34,039 nt of DNA from Bacillota bacterium (GCA_030706015.1 JAUZPI010000046.1:1-34039), one strand, 5' to 3'. Shown: positions 1-7,763, counted from the stretch's first letter. Numbers and translations: made by a program. Notes: generated from the letters alone by a model not told the origin.

Positions 1-40
1 AGTGGAAGATGACAAATAGTAAATATAATGTATAATATAT

Positions 41-65
41 AAGGGATGGGTTTGACCCTTCCCTT
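41..65 (+). terminator. Hairpin in the dnaJ leader (terminator or attenuator)
   Basis: AAGGGATGGG pairs with CCCTTCCCTT across a TTTGA loop, giving a 10-bp stem with one T/T mismatch. The following bases are AATTTAT, not a clean T-run. It lies about 50 bases before dnaJ, in what is probably the dnaK-dnaJ gap (dnaK itself is outside the window). It could partly terminate dnaK transcription or mark an mRNA processing or stability point. Confidence 0.5.
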
Positions 66-116
66 AATTTATATAGAGTCGTAGATTAACATTTAATAAA
101 TATGGTGGTGAATGGG

Positions 117-1250
117 ATGGCAAATAAAGATTACTACGAAGCTCTTGGACTGCAAAAAGGTGCCAGTGATGAAGATATAAAAAAGGCTTTCAGAAAACAA
201 GCTATAAAATATCATCCAGATAAGAATCAAGGCAACAAGGAAGCTGAAGAAAAGTTTAAGGAAATCAATGAAGCTTACCAAGTGCTGTCAGATCCTCAGA
301 AAAAGGCCAATTATGATCAGTTTGGTTCAGCAGAAGGACCTGCAGGCTTTGGTGGAGGAGGCTTTGGTGGAGCGGAAGGCTTTGATTTCGGTGATTTGGG
401 TGACATATTTGGCTCATTCTTTGGCGGCGGCTTTAGCGGCGGTGGAAGAAGAAGAAATGGACCAGAAAGAGGAAATGATCTTGAGTATAATTTAAATTTA
501 AGCTTTGAAGAAGGAGTGTTTGGAGTTGAAAAAGATATTTCCATTTCAAGAAATGAAAACTGTGAAACTTGTAATGGAACTGGTGCAAAACCAGGTACTT
601 CTTCAAAGACATGCGATAAATGTCATGGAAGTGGTCAGATAAGAGTCCAAAGAAGTACTCCTCTTGGAAATTTTGTTACTCAATCAACCTGTGATGCTTG
701 TGGTGGTAAAGGTACAATCATTTCTGATCCATGTGGTGAATGTCACGGTCATGGAAAGGTTAGAAAGCACAGAAAGATTAAAGTTAATATTCCAGCTGGG
801 GTAGATACAGGAAATGTTCTTCCACTAAGAGGACAAGGAGAACATGGTAAAAATGGAGGACCTCCAGGTGATTTATATGTTAATATCAGAGTTGCTCCAA
901 GTAATGTATTTAAGAGAAATGGTATTGATTTAAGTATTGAAACACATATCAGCTTTGGAAAGGCTGCTTTGGGTACTGAGATAAAGGTTCCTACAGTTGA
1001 TGGAGATGTAAAATATACTGTACCAGCGGGAACACAACCAGGAACTGTATTTAGATTAAAAGGAAAAGGCGTACCTAGAGTAAATGGAACAGGTAGAGGG
1101 GATCAATACGTAAAAGTTATAGTTGATGTTCCTAAAAACCTAAATGAAAAACAAAAAGAAGCTTTAAAATTATTCATGGAGGCCAGCGGAGAAACTCTTC
1201 ATGATGGAAAAGAATCTTTCGTAGATAAAATAAAAAAAAAACTTCAATAA
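117..1250 (+). CDS. dnaJ: Chaperone protein DnaJ (Hsp40)
   Basis: Cytoplasmic co-chaperone that delivers unfolded clients to DnaK and stimulates its ATPase. The 377-residue protein has the full type I layout: J domain at about 5-70 with the HPD triad at 33-35, a Gly/Phe-rich linker at about 72-115, four zinc-finger repeats of CxxCxGxG type (CETCNGTG, CDKCHGSG, CDACGGKG, CGECHGHG) at about 148-215, then the C-terminal substrate-binding domains. I chose the ATG at 117 because the protein then begins MANKDYYE, as in the family, and GGTGGTG/GGG lies just upstream; an in-frame ATG at 102 would add five unusual residues (MVVNG). Length is normal. No clear promoter was seen directly upstream, so it is probably read from dnaK. 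The usual next gene, prmA, is about 29 kb downstream here. Confidence 0.98.
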   Translation: MANKDYYEALGLQKGASDEDIKKAFRKQAIKYHPDKNQGNKEAEEKFKEINEAYQVLSDPQKKANYDQFGSAEGPAGFGGGGFGGAEGFDFGDLGDIFGSFFGGGFSGGGRRRNGPERGNDLEYNLNLSFEEGVFGVEKDISISRNENCETCNGTGAKPGTSSKTCDKCHGSGQIRVQRSTPLGNFVTQSTCDACGGKGTIISDPCGECHGHGKVRKHRKIKVNIPAGVDTGNVLPLRGQGEHGKNGGPPGDLYVNIRVAPSNVFKRNGIDLSIETHISFGKAALGTEIKVPTVDGDVKYTVPAGTQPGTVFRLKGKGVPRVNGTGRGDQYVKVIVDVPKNLNEKQKEALKLFMEASGETLHDGKESFVDKIKKKLQ

Positions 1251-1316
1251 AATAAAGTAAGAATTTTATCCTTGCAATAGGTGGTATATAAATAATTAAT
1301 CTTGGCAAACTATAAA

Positions 1317-1343
1317 TTGTCATTTTCAATATTTAAATGACAA
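1317..1343. promoter_or_regulatory. 9-bp perfect inverted repeat upstream of the small gene at 1371
   Basis: TTGTCATTT (1317-1325) and AAATGACAA (1335-1343) are perfect reverse complements separated by 9 bases. It lies between dnaJ and the small ORF. A weak -35-like TTGGCA at 1302-1307 precedes it, with TTCAAT at 1325-1330 as a poor -10. It could be an operator over a promoter or an RNA hairpin. There is no T-tail, so a terminator is unlikely. Confidence 0.4.
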
Positions 1344-1370
1344 CTATATTTCACTTTGTGGGGTGTTAAT

Positions 1371-1508
1371 ATGAATAATAAACTTAAGAATACCGCTGAA
1401 AACAGAAAAGAAGATGGAAAGTTTAAAAAGAGAAATATTAAGCATGACCCACAGGCTGAAAGTTCTCGTGCAGTATTTTCAGCTAGAACTGTTAAGGATT
1501 TGGATTAA
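1371..1508 (+). CDS. Small basic hypothetical protein, 45 residues
   Basis: ATG at 1371 follows a good ribosome binding site (GTGGGGTG, 1357-1364) and the frame runs 45 codons to TAA at 1506-1508. An intrinsic terminator starts four bases later, so it has the parts of a real, separate gene. The product is highly charged and hydrophilic, with no signal peptide, membrane segment or cysteine; a Lys/Arg-rich middle (FKKRNIKHDPQAESSRA) is followed by a short acidic end. From memory it resembles the small clostridial family called CPC_1213, centred on a similar DG-FK-KHDPQAES motif; I could not verify this. Function unknown. It stands between dnaJ and the chemoreceptor that is transcribed towards it. 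Confidence 0.75.
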   Translation: MNNKLKNTAENRKEDGKFKKRNIKHDPQAESSRAVFSARTVKDLD

Positions 1509-1511
1509 CAT

Positions 1512-1543
1512 AAAAGAGGACGATTTTATCGTCCTCTTTTTAC
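1512..1543. terminator. Bidirectional terminator between the small gene and the chemoreceptor
   Basis: AAAAGAGGACGAT (1512-1524) and ATCGTCCTCTTTT (1528-1540) form a perfect 13-bp stem with a TTT loop. The stem has T-runs at its end on both strands. It serves the small gene on the plus strand and the chemoreceptor on the minus strand, whose stop codon touches its edge at 1540. Confidence 0.9.
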
Positions 1544-3729
1544 TTTAGTTTGAAGGAATTTACCATTTCGTCAACATTTGATGAAGAAAGAGTTAGTACC
1601 TTTGAGGCTTGTTCAACCTGAGAGGTTTGCCTTAATATTAATTGAACTAAGTCTAAGGATGTTTCACTTTTTGTAGCATTTTTTGCTGTGTCATTATCCA
1701 ATTTTGCTGCAATTTCAGTGGTAGTAGATAATATCTCGTTCATTTGAGAGGATTGTTCACTTACCAGTGAGGAGATAGTATCAATATTCTTACTTACTTC
1801 TGTAATATCGCTTTGGATTACTTTAAATGTATTTAAGGAATTAACTACTGCTTCACTTTCATGTTTTACTTTTTGATCTATTTCTTTAACGTTATTTATA
1901 GTATTTTCTGTTTCACTTTGAACAGATGATATTAGTTTTGCAATAGAAATAGTAGCTTCACTTGATTCCACTGCCAGTTTAGATATCTCTTGAGCAACAA
2001 CTCCAAAGCCTTTGCCATATTCTCCAGCTCTAGCTGATTCAATTGAAGCGTTAAGAGAAAGAAGCTGCGTCTGTTTACTGATACCATTAATTACATTTAC
2101 AACTTGGCTTATTTCTTGTGAATATTTTTGTAAAATATTTATGCTTTCAAGAGTGTTCTTCATGATTTGTTCCAATTCATTAATAGAGTTTAGAACGTCT
2201 TTAGAAGAATCACTTGTTTTTATAGCGGCTTCATTGGTATTTGAGGTTTTTGTATTTACATTACCTATTAACTCATTCATTTGATCTAACGAATGAGAAA
2301 TAGCTTGGAATTTATCCTTTGTAGTGTTAAACACTTCATTTTGCTCTTGTGATTGATCTAAGAAGTCCGATACGGTCTTTTCAATAATTTTAGTACTAGA
2401 TTTTACGTCTTCGGTTAGGGTGGATAAATGTACTGCGGATCTCTTAGAATCTTTTGCAGCGCTACCAACACGTTTTATTAGTGACATTTGGTTATTAATA
2501 AACTTGTTAAACCAACGAGATAATTCACCGATTTCATCGTTAGAAAGTTTATCAACTCTCATGGTTAAATCGCCTTCACCTTCTGCAATTTCCTGCAAAA
2601 TATTAATTGTACTATTCAAAGGCGTTACAATAAGCTTTTTTGTAATAAAGATAGAAGTAAGTGTGGTAATTAACCAAATTCCTATCAGTCTCCAAATATC
2701 AAAACCAATATTTAATGATGACAGAAAATAATTGCCTAATAACAATGCTCCGGATATACCAGATATAAAGGTTGGTATTTTTAAATTTATACTTCTAAAA
2801 TTATATATTTCTGCAATATCTCCTTCACACATCATGCCCCAAGTCTCGTCGCAGAATGGAGGATTTATTAAAGTTCCTTTACCTCCAACCATTATATGTC
2901 TGTAGTCAGGATAGCCTGGCCAACAATCAAGGTTTTCACCTTTTTGAATTGTTTTTTGTACACCAGGATGTAGTGATTGAGTTGCAGGGTCGTTAAAAAT
3001 AATTTCAAACTCTGTATGATTTTTAATCTTTACAACTCCCCATTTTTTAGTTCTTACACCATCCTTAAGGTTATCTCCTAAGGTAAAGGTATTATCCTCG
3101 AATCGGCTTCTGGATATTGCAGTTCCTGGTGCTATACCTCTGTTGGACTTCACCATAAATAAGTAATTATCTCCGGATTCCTTATATATATGAGTATCTT
3201 CATCCTGTATAACATCACTCATAACATCATTTAAAACTCTTGCGCACAGGATAGGTTTTCTTCCATTGTGTTTATTTTCGTAAGGTAGAGAAAACATCAA
3301 TGTTATTTCGTCAGAGAATTTTTTATCTGAATTATCAATATCTAAAGTATCCTTGTCAATATATGGACCATACATTAATGGTTCTCCAGATAAACCTCTC
3401 TTATAATTTGCAAGATGACTCATGTCCCTTCCAATATGCGCATCACAAGTGGATATATTTACTTTACCTTCTTGATTAATTATAAAGAGTTCGCAAATAT
3501 CTTCAAACTGGTCAAGTTTTTCTCTTAAAATTTCAATCATTTCTTCATAGTTTAGTTCTTTTTCATCAAGGTAAGCAAGGATTGTATCTCTTGTTAGCTC
3601 TAATTGTACCCAAATATCCATGAACCAATTTTCAAGAGCCTTTTTACGTCCACGAGAAATGCCCTCAAATACCATTTCTGAATGTGCTTTTAACCTTTTG
3701 TTAATTAAGTACGATAGATATAAATTCAT
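1540..3729 (-). CDS. Methyl-accepting chemotaxis protein with N-terminal sensor and central TM hairpin
   Basis: Chemoreceptor of 729 residues that would signal to CheA/CheW. The C-terminal half is a standard MA signalling domain (about 420-729); its hairpin tip at 549-577 reads QTQLLSLNASIESARAGE and on to GFGVVAQEIS. A HAMP linker spans about 365-417. The only strong hydrophobic stretches are at about 317-338 and 344-364, just before HAMP. The first 316 residues start without a signal peptide or N-terminal membrane helix, so the sensor would sit in the cytoplasm, as in Aer, although parts (IGRDMSHLANYKRGLSGEP) resemble Cache sensors that are usually outside. GGAGATG lies 5 bases before the ATG. 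A sigma-D-like promoter candidate and a phased repeat lie upstream. The ligand is unknown. No CheR-tethering pentapeptide is seen at the C-terminus. Confidence 0.93.
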   Translation of the reverse strand: MNLYLSYLINKRLKAHSEMVFEGISRGRKKALENWFMDIWVQLELTRDTILAYLDEKELNYEEMIEILREKLDQFEDICELFIINQEGKVNISTCDAHIGRDMSHLANYKRGLSGEPLMYGPYIDKDTLDIDNSDKKFSDEITLMFSLPYENKHNGRKPILCARVLNDVMSDVIQDEDTHIYKESGDNYLFMVKSNRGIAPGTAISRSRFEDNTFTLGDNLKDGVRTKKWGVVKIKNHTEFEIIFNDPATQSLHPGVQKTIQKGENLDCWPGYPDYRHIMVGGKGTLINPPFCDETWGMMCEGDIAEIYNFRSINLKIPTFISGISGALLLGNYFLSSLNIGFDIWRLIGIWLITTLTSIFITKKLIVTPLNSTINILQEIAEGEGDLTMRVDKLSNDEIGELSRWFNKFINNQMSLIKRVGSAAKDSKRSAVHLSTLTEDVKSSTKIIEKTVSDFLDQSQEQNEVFNTTKDKFQAISHSLDQMNELIGNVNTKTSNTNEAAIKTSDSSKDVLNSINELEQIMKNTLESINILQKYSQEISQVVNVINGISKQTQLLSLNASIESARAGEYGKGFGVVAQEISKLAVESSEATISIAKLISSVQSETENTINNVKEIDQKVKHESEAVVNSLNTFKVIQSDITEVSKNIDTISSLVSEQSSQMNEILSTTTEIAAKLDNDTAKNATKSETSLDLVQLILRQTSQVEQASKVLTLSSSNVDEMVNSFKLK

Positions 3730-3776
3730 TTTATCATCTCCATTAATTAGTAAATTTGAAATTATGTATAAATATT

Positions 3777-3846
3777 ATAATGTTATATTAATTATCGTAA
3801 TGTTTTATTTACATTTATAATGTTTTGTTATTAATTATAACATTAT
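3777..3846. repeat. Four TAATGTT/TAACATT elements spaced exactly 20 bp
   Basis: TAATGTT starts at 3778, 3798 and 3818, and the inverted form TAACATT starts at 3838. Adjacent starts are therefore each 20 bp apart, close to two helical turns. The outer members extend to ATAATGTTAT (3777-3786) and ATAACATTAT (3837-3846), perfect reverse complements. The array covers the region 50-120 bp upstream of the chemoreceptor start and overlaps its promoter candidate. It looks like cooperative half-sites for a DNA-binding protein; the AT-rich background means chance cannot be excluded. Confidence 0.5.
3792..3817 (-). promoter_or_regulatory. Candidate sigma-D (motility) promoter of the chemoreceptor
   Basis: On the minus strand TAAA (3817-3814) is followed after 14 bases by TACGATAA (3799-3792). 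The sigma-D consensus known from Bacillus is TAAA-N15-GCCGATAT, so the CGATA core is kept and the spacer is one base short. The predicted start would be about 55 bases before the ATG. The same TACGATAA element occurs upstream of the gene at 8044. Confidence 0.35.
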
Positions 3847-4029
3847 ATCAAAAATAGTACAATAAACTATGATAAATTATTAAAAAAACATTGTTAAATT
3901 AATAAAGTAACAAAACAAGGGTGTATATCTAGCCGAGATATGGAAAGAAGATAAAGTAAGCGTCTGATGAATAAATAACAAATATTAACAATAAAATATT
4001 CTGAATAATTATTTATCTATGGATAAATA
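3847..4029. other. AT-rich intergenic DNA with a small hairpin
   Basis: No gene of reasonable length or with a ribosome binding site was found here. ATATCT (3925-3930) and AGATAT (3936-3941) can form a 6-bp hairpin around AGCCG, followed by a purine-rich stretch. I could not match this to any riboswitch class I know. With the promoter and repeat features before it, this fills the 342-bp gap between the chemoreceptor and the gene at 4072. Confidence 0.4.
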
Positions 4030-4038
4030 TGGTAAAAT
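4030..4038 (+). promoter_or_regulatory. Extended -10 promoter candidate for the small membrane protein
   Basis: TGGTAAAAT fits the TGnTAtAAT extended -10 form (TG at 4030-4031, TAAAAT at 4033-4038). No good -35 is seen 17 bases upstream. The start codon is 34 bases beyond it. Confidence 0.35.
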
Positions 4039-4071
4039 TGTAGTATAAATATTTATAGTGGGAGGAGAATT

Positions 4072-4374
4072 ATGATAAGAATAAAACCAAGATTGATAAT
4101 TTTAATATCAGTAATATTTCTTATATTGTCTATAGTGATTAATAATACCCCTATTGCTGGTGATAGTTTTGTATCAATAACAATAGGATACACTTTATCG
4201 TTTGTTTTACTGTTAGCTGCATTGATTCTTTCAATAATGAAGTTTTTAGAGCAAAGAAAGAACGGACTAGTAATAAATATGAGAAAAAGAATATTAATAT
4301 GGGTAGCATATATATTCTTAGGATCATTTTCTTTCTGGGGAGCTATAGTTACTAGTATTTTAATTAATGCATAG
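4072..4374 (+). CDS. Small three-helix membrane protein, function unknown
   Basis: A 100-residue hydrophobic protein with three likely membrane helices at about 7-25, 36-57 and 74-97. A short polar loop holds the sequence EQRKNG (about 60-65) and a basic MRKR stretch (about 70-73) between helices 2 and 3; positive charges there suggest that this loop is cytoplasmic. GGGAGGAG is placed 4-11 bases before the ATG, so initiation looks strong. It is a single-gene unit, bounded by its own promoter candidate and a terminator shared with the convergent gene at 4477. I do not recognise a family. It could be a small stress or envelope protein; the sequence does not say more. Confidence 0.75.
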   Translation: MIRIKPRLIILISVIFLILSIVINNTPIAGDSFVSITIGYTLSFVLLLAALILSIMKFLEQRKNGLVINMRKRILIWVAYIFLGSFSFWGAIVTSILINA

Positions 4375-4379
4375 TAAAA

Positions 4380-4417
4380 GGCCGATTAATACTTCAGGTG
4401 TTAATCGGTCTTCTTTA
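4380..4417. terminator. Bidirectional terminator between convergent genes
   Basis: GGCCGATTAATAC (4380-4392) and GTGTTAATCGGTC (4398-4410) form a 13-bp stem with two G-T wobbles and a TTCAG loop. TTCTTT follows on the plus strand and CTTTTACT on the minus strand. It serves the genes ending at 4374 (plus) and 4477 (minus). Confidence 0.85.
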
Positions 4418-4476
4418 CTGTATGGTAATTACTTGGTGAAATGAAACGCAGTAAACGTACTTTAGACTTCTTTTTA

Positions 4477-5211
4477 TTAGGATTCTCTGAATTTGTAAGA
4501 GCTAAGGCATAGAAGAAGCTGGGACGGAAGATACAACGCCCATATCATAATCCCTGAAAATGTGCTGACAGTCACAGAATTAAATATATAAACATTATTC
4601 ATGTTAGGAAAATTAAATAACAATATACTAAAATCACTAGCAAAAAACAAAATCATTCCTAAAGCGATAAGTAAGCTATTTCTTGTAGGAAAATAATCAG
4701 TGTTTAGTGTTTTTAGACTATACCAAAGACTAGTTATGAGGATGCTGGCATAGTATATACAAAAAATGTATAATGGCCTATCAATGTAGAATGTCTTAAT
4801 TAGTAAAAGCACAGGTATAAAAATTACTGAAAAAGTAATTATATCTGTACAAATCGCATTTTTTATCTTTCTGCAGTGTCTGTATGTATAGATTATCTGC
4901 ACTAAGCAGAACATTAATACTCCTATAATGTATTTATGAGCTATTACGTTATAATAATCTCCAACAGTAGAGATTAAAAGGGTAAGTTGTATAGATAATA
5001 TGTCCCTTTTGTTGATGCTTCTATCTTTTAATAATAATGATAATATAAAACAAAGAATGCTTGAAAAGTATTTAAATAAACAAGAGTAATGTTCATAGGT
5101 TTCTCTATAAAAAATATCAATATAAATATATGTAAAGTATGAAGCTAGTAACAATGAACATATGAATAAAAATAATAATTGTGCAAAAGAACCATTTTTA
5201 TACAATTTCAT
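4477..5211 (-). CDS. YhhN/TMEM86-family membrane protein (lysoplasmalogenase-like)
   Basis: A 244-residue polytopic membrane protein with about eight hydrophobic helices. Three family-like landmarks are visible: a Gly-Asp pair inside a helix (84-85, in STVGDYYNVI) followed by a helix ending LVQIIYTYRH, a Ser-Asp pair in another helix (192-193, FFASDFSIL), and a tyrosine-glutamine helix near the end (Y227 to Q231, YLPSQLL). These match the pattern of the YhhN family, in which animal TMEM86B and some bacterial members cleave the vinyl-ether bond of lysoplasmalogens. Clostridia make plasmalogens, so the role is plausible, but the match is divergent. The ATG at 5211 is chosen because GGAGGTAATT sits directly before it; an in-frame ATG at 5223 overlaps that site. 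It is divergent from a patatin-like phospholipase gene, which could supply lyso-lipids. Confidence 0.6.
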   Translation of the reverse strand: MKLYKNGSFAQLLFLFICSLLLASYFTYIYIDIFYRETYEHYSCLFKYFSSILCFILSLLLKDRSINKRDILSIQLTLLISTVGDYYNVIAHKYIIGVLMFCLVQIIYTYRHCRKIKNAICTDIITFSVIFIPVLLLIKTFYIDRPLYIFCIYYASILITSLWYSLKTLNTDYFPTRNSLLIALGMILFFASDFSILLFNFPNMNNVYIFNSVTVSTFSGIMIWALYLPSQLLLCLSSYKFRES

Positions 5212-5364
5212 AATTACCTCCACTAAAAGAAAAAGTCATTTTTATTATCTATATTGGACAAATAAGAAAAAATAATACAGTACTCTAAAAATAAAATATA
5301 TGTTTTTTACTTTTAGTAGAATTTCTAAAGGATGTTCCATAATTTATATAGTGAGGTGGTTAAA

Positions 5365-6294
5365 ATGAAAGCTGATATGGTATTCGAAGGCGGAGGTGTA
5401 AAAGGAATTGCTTTTGTTGGAGCAATATGCTGCCTTGAGGAAAATGGATATGAGTGGGAAAACATAGCAGGTACTTCCGCTGGATCAATAATTGCTTCAT
5501 TATTAGCAGCAGGTTATACTGGAAAAGAATTAAGAAATATAATGATGAAAGTGGATTATAAGAAGTTTTTAGATAAAGATAAAGTACAATCCATTCCTAT
5601 AATAGGAAGGCCGATGGGGTTGTTTGGTGAAAAAGGAATTTATTTAGGAGATAAGATAGAAGAATGGGTAAACAATCTTCTTGAAAAGAAAGGAAAAACT
5701 AAATTTAAGCATATAACCAAAAGCGGAAAATGCCCCCTAAAGATAATCACTTCTGATATAACTAAGCAGGAGCTTATCATTCTTCCAGATGATCTTATTA
5801 AGTATGGTATAGATCCAATGGAGTATGAAATTGCAAAGGCTGTTAGGATGAGTATAAGCATACCTTTTTATTTTAAGCCTGTGAAATTTCAATATAACAA
5901 AGGGGTGAGCTATTTCGTTGATGGAGGAATTCTAAGTAATTTTCCTATCTGGATATTTGATGTAAGAAAAATTCCTGCTTGGCCTACATTTGGTTTTAAA
6001 TTAGTAGATGATAAACTAAGTTATACTGCCACTGGAAAGACAGATGTTATTTCGTTTATATTAGATATATTTAATACAATGATTGATAGAAACGAGCAGA
6101 TATACCTAAAAGATCAGGATTCTGTTAGAACTATCTGCATTCCAACATTAGGGATACACACAACTCAGTTTGACATAAGTAAAGAGGCAAGTTTAGAATT
6201 ATTTCAATCCGGATATCACAGTACGGATGAGTTCCTGAATACTTGGGATTTTCAGGCTTATATAAAAAAATATAGAATGAAAAATACTAGATAG
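5365..6294 (+). CDS. Patatin-like phospholipase
   Basis: Serine acyl hydrolase of the patatin family, 309 residues, no signal peptide, probably acting on membrane lipids from the cytoplasm. The three family signatures are present: the oxyanion Gly-rich loop GGGVKG at 9-14, the nucleophile elbow GTSAG at 36-40 (Ser38), and the DGG motif at 186-188 (Asp186), giving a complete Ser-Asp dyad. The ATG at 5365 is preferred because GAGGTGG precedes it and the protein then starts MKADMVFEGGG; an in-frame ATG at 5332 adds 11 residues with no ribosome site. It is followed by its own terminator and divergent from the YhhN-like gene at 4477-5211. Some family members are secreted toxins (ExoU type); nothing here suggests secretion. 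Confidence 0.92.
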   Translation: MKADMVFEGGGVKGIAFVGAICCLEENGYEWENIAGTSAGSIIASLLAAGYTGKELRNIMMKVDYKKFLDKDKVQSIPIIGRPMGLFGEKGIYLGDKIEEWVNNLLEKKGKTKFKHITKSGKCPLKIITSDITKQELIILPDDLIKYGIDPMEYEIAKAVRMSISIPFYFKPVKFQYNKGVSYFVDGGILSNFPIWIFDVRKIPAWPTFGFKLVDDKLSYTATGKTDVISFILDIFNTMIDRNEQIYLKDQDSVRTICIPTLGIHTTQFDISKEASLELFQSGYHSTDEFLNTWDFQAYIKKYRMKNTR

Positions 6295-6332
6295 ATTTAT
6301 AAAAAATACTGATTCAAATTACTTAGAATGAA

Positions 6333-6377
6333 AAAAGCTTATGTTGGCAAAATATTAACATAAGCTTTTATTTTTAT
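6333..6377 (+). terminator. Intrinsic terminator after the patatin-like gene
   Basis: AAAAGCTTATGTT (6333-6345) pairs perfectly with AACATAAGCTTTT (6357-6369) over an 11-base loop, followed by ATTTTTATT. The ribosome binding site of the next gene begins shortly after, so the permease probably needs read-through or a promoter I did not identify. Confidence 0.88.
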
Positions 6378-6395
6378 TATGTAGGAGGTCTTCTC

Positions 6396-7763
6396 ATGGT
6401 CCATCTAACTATCCTCCATTATATATATATAATCATAATTGTATTAATAATATCTATAATGGTTATGAAAAAAGATATAGTACTTCCATGTATTTTTGGA
6501 ATAGGGTTAATTGGATATATGGCTACAGGCAGCCTTGTAGATATGGTACAAATAATTTTTAGAGCCGTTCTTGTTTCAGCAAGAGAGTTTATTGAAATCA
6601 TCATTATAATCTCTTTAGTAAACGCAATGTCGAAAGCTCTTAGTGATGCAGGAGCGGATCAGTTAATGACAAATCCATTGAAACGAATAATGACTAGCAG
6701 TAAAGTCTCTTTTTTTGTCATTGGGGTAACGATGATGTTTACCTCTTGGTTTATTTGGCCTTCACCTGCAGTGGCATTCATTGGAGTTTTAATGGTACCG
6801 GCTGCAGTTAAGGTTGGGCTGCCACCAATTTGGGCAGCGGTAGCTTTAAATTTATTTGGGAATGGTGCAGCTTTATCTGGTGACTTTTTTATTCAAGCAG
6901 CACCTTCTGTAGTTTCAAAAACCGCAGGAGTAAAAGACTCCTTTCAGGTAATAAAAGCAAGTCTACCCCTATGGATTGTTATGACATCTGTAACAATACT
7001 ATGTGCTTATATTATTATGACGAAAGATCTAGACAAAAACCAAATTAATGTTGTTTCTGAGGAAAATGAAATCGAACTTGGAAGTATTCCCCTTGGGACT
7101 GAAGTCATTGGAATAGCTACGCCGATTATATTCTTTTTTGATGTAATATTAATGTATGCATTTAAACTAAAGGGAGGAGAAGCAACAGCTCTAATAGGTG
7201 GAACTTCTGTGCTTATTATGGCAGCAGCGGCAATAATTAAGTTTCACATAAGAACAGCTCTTGGTGAGGTTACAAGATATATCAAGGAAGGGTTTATGTT
7301 TGGAATGAAGGTGTTTTCACCAATTATAGTAATTGGGGCATTTTTCTATCTTGGAAGTAAGGAAACAGCTAGTGAAATTTTAGGGGTAAAAACTAGTGGA
7401 TTTTTGGCCGATTTAGGATTATTTATTTCGGAAAAACTTCCTTTATCTAAATTTAGTGCTATAACAATGCAGGGCTTTATTAGCGCATTACTAGGAATAG
7501 GCGGTTCAGGATTTTCGGGGCTTCCTCTAATTGGTACATTATCTCAGGTGTTTTCAGTAGCTACACATATAAAAAGAGAACAATTGGCGGCTCTTGGACA
7601 AATAATAACCATATGGGTTGGTGGCGGGACTATTATTCCTTGGAGTGTAGCACCAGTGGCTGCCATTTGTGATATCCATCCCTACGAATTGGTAAGAAAA
7701 AATATTATACCCGTAATGGTAGGTTTTGGGGCTACAATAATAGCAGCAGTAATATTATTTTGA
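6396..7763 (+). CDS. Multi-pass permease, ion-transporter-superfamily-like, substrate unknown
   Basis: A 455-residue, very hydrophobic protein with about 11-12 predicted membrane helices along the whole length and two mildly charged cytoplasmic loops (about 210-230, and around 285-300). Gly/Ser-rich re-entrant-like stretches occur in each half (GNGAALSGDFF near 155-165, and GIGGSGFSGLPLIG followed by GGGTIIPWS in the last third). This two-fold design is typical of ion-transporter superfamily carriers such as the GntP, CitMHS and NhaC types, which move organic anions or exchange ions. I cannot assign a substrate. AGGAGG (6382-6387) lies 8 bases before the ATG. The gene stands between two unrelated genes and has no partner such as an enzyme or regulator that would name the substrate. 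Confidence 0.8.
   Translation: MVHLTILHYIYIIIIVLIISIMVMKKDIVLPCIFGIGLIGYMATGSLVDMVQIIFRAVLVSAREFIEIIIIISLVNAMSKALSDAGADQLMTNPLKRIMTSSKVSFFVIGVTMMFTSWFIWPSPAVAFIGVLMVPAAVKVGLPPIWAAVALNLFGNGAALSGDFFIQAAPSVVSKTAGVKDSFQVIKASLPLWIVMTSVTILCAYIIMTKDLDKNQINVVSEENEIELGSIPLGTEVIGIATPIIFFFDVILMYAFKLKGGEATALIGGTSVLIMAAAAIIKFHIRTALGEVTRYIKEGFMFGMKVFSPIIVIGAFFYLGSKETASEILGVKTSGFLADLGLFISEKLPLSKFSAITMQGFISALLGIGGSGFSGLPLIGTLSQVFSVATHIKREQLAALGQIITIWVGGGTIIPWSVAPVAAICDIHPYELVRKNIIPVMVGFGATIIAAVILF

Noticed and set aside
317..544. Proline-rich open frame on the minus strand inside dnaJ
   Set aside because: It is the complement of the Gly-rich codons of the DnaJ linker; no ribosome site, and dnaJ is certain.
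3911..3965. Possible riboswitch around the ATATCT/AGATAT hairpin
   Set aside because: The conserved cores of the c-di-GMP, preQ1, SAM and T-box classes are not present, and the hairpin is only 6 bp.
3963..3969. CTGATGA, the hammerhead ribozyme core sequence, in the gap before 4072
   Set aside because: No stem II followed by GAAA and no matching third helix is found nearby, so the match is most likely chance.
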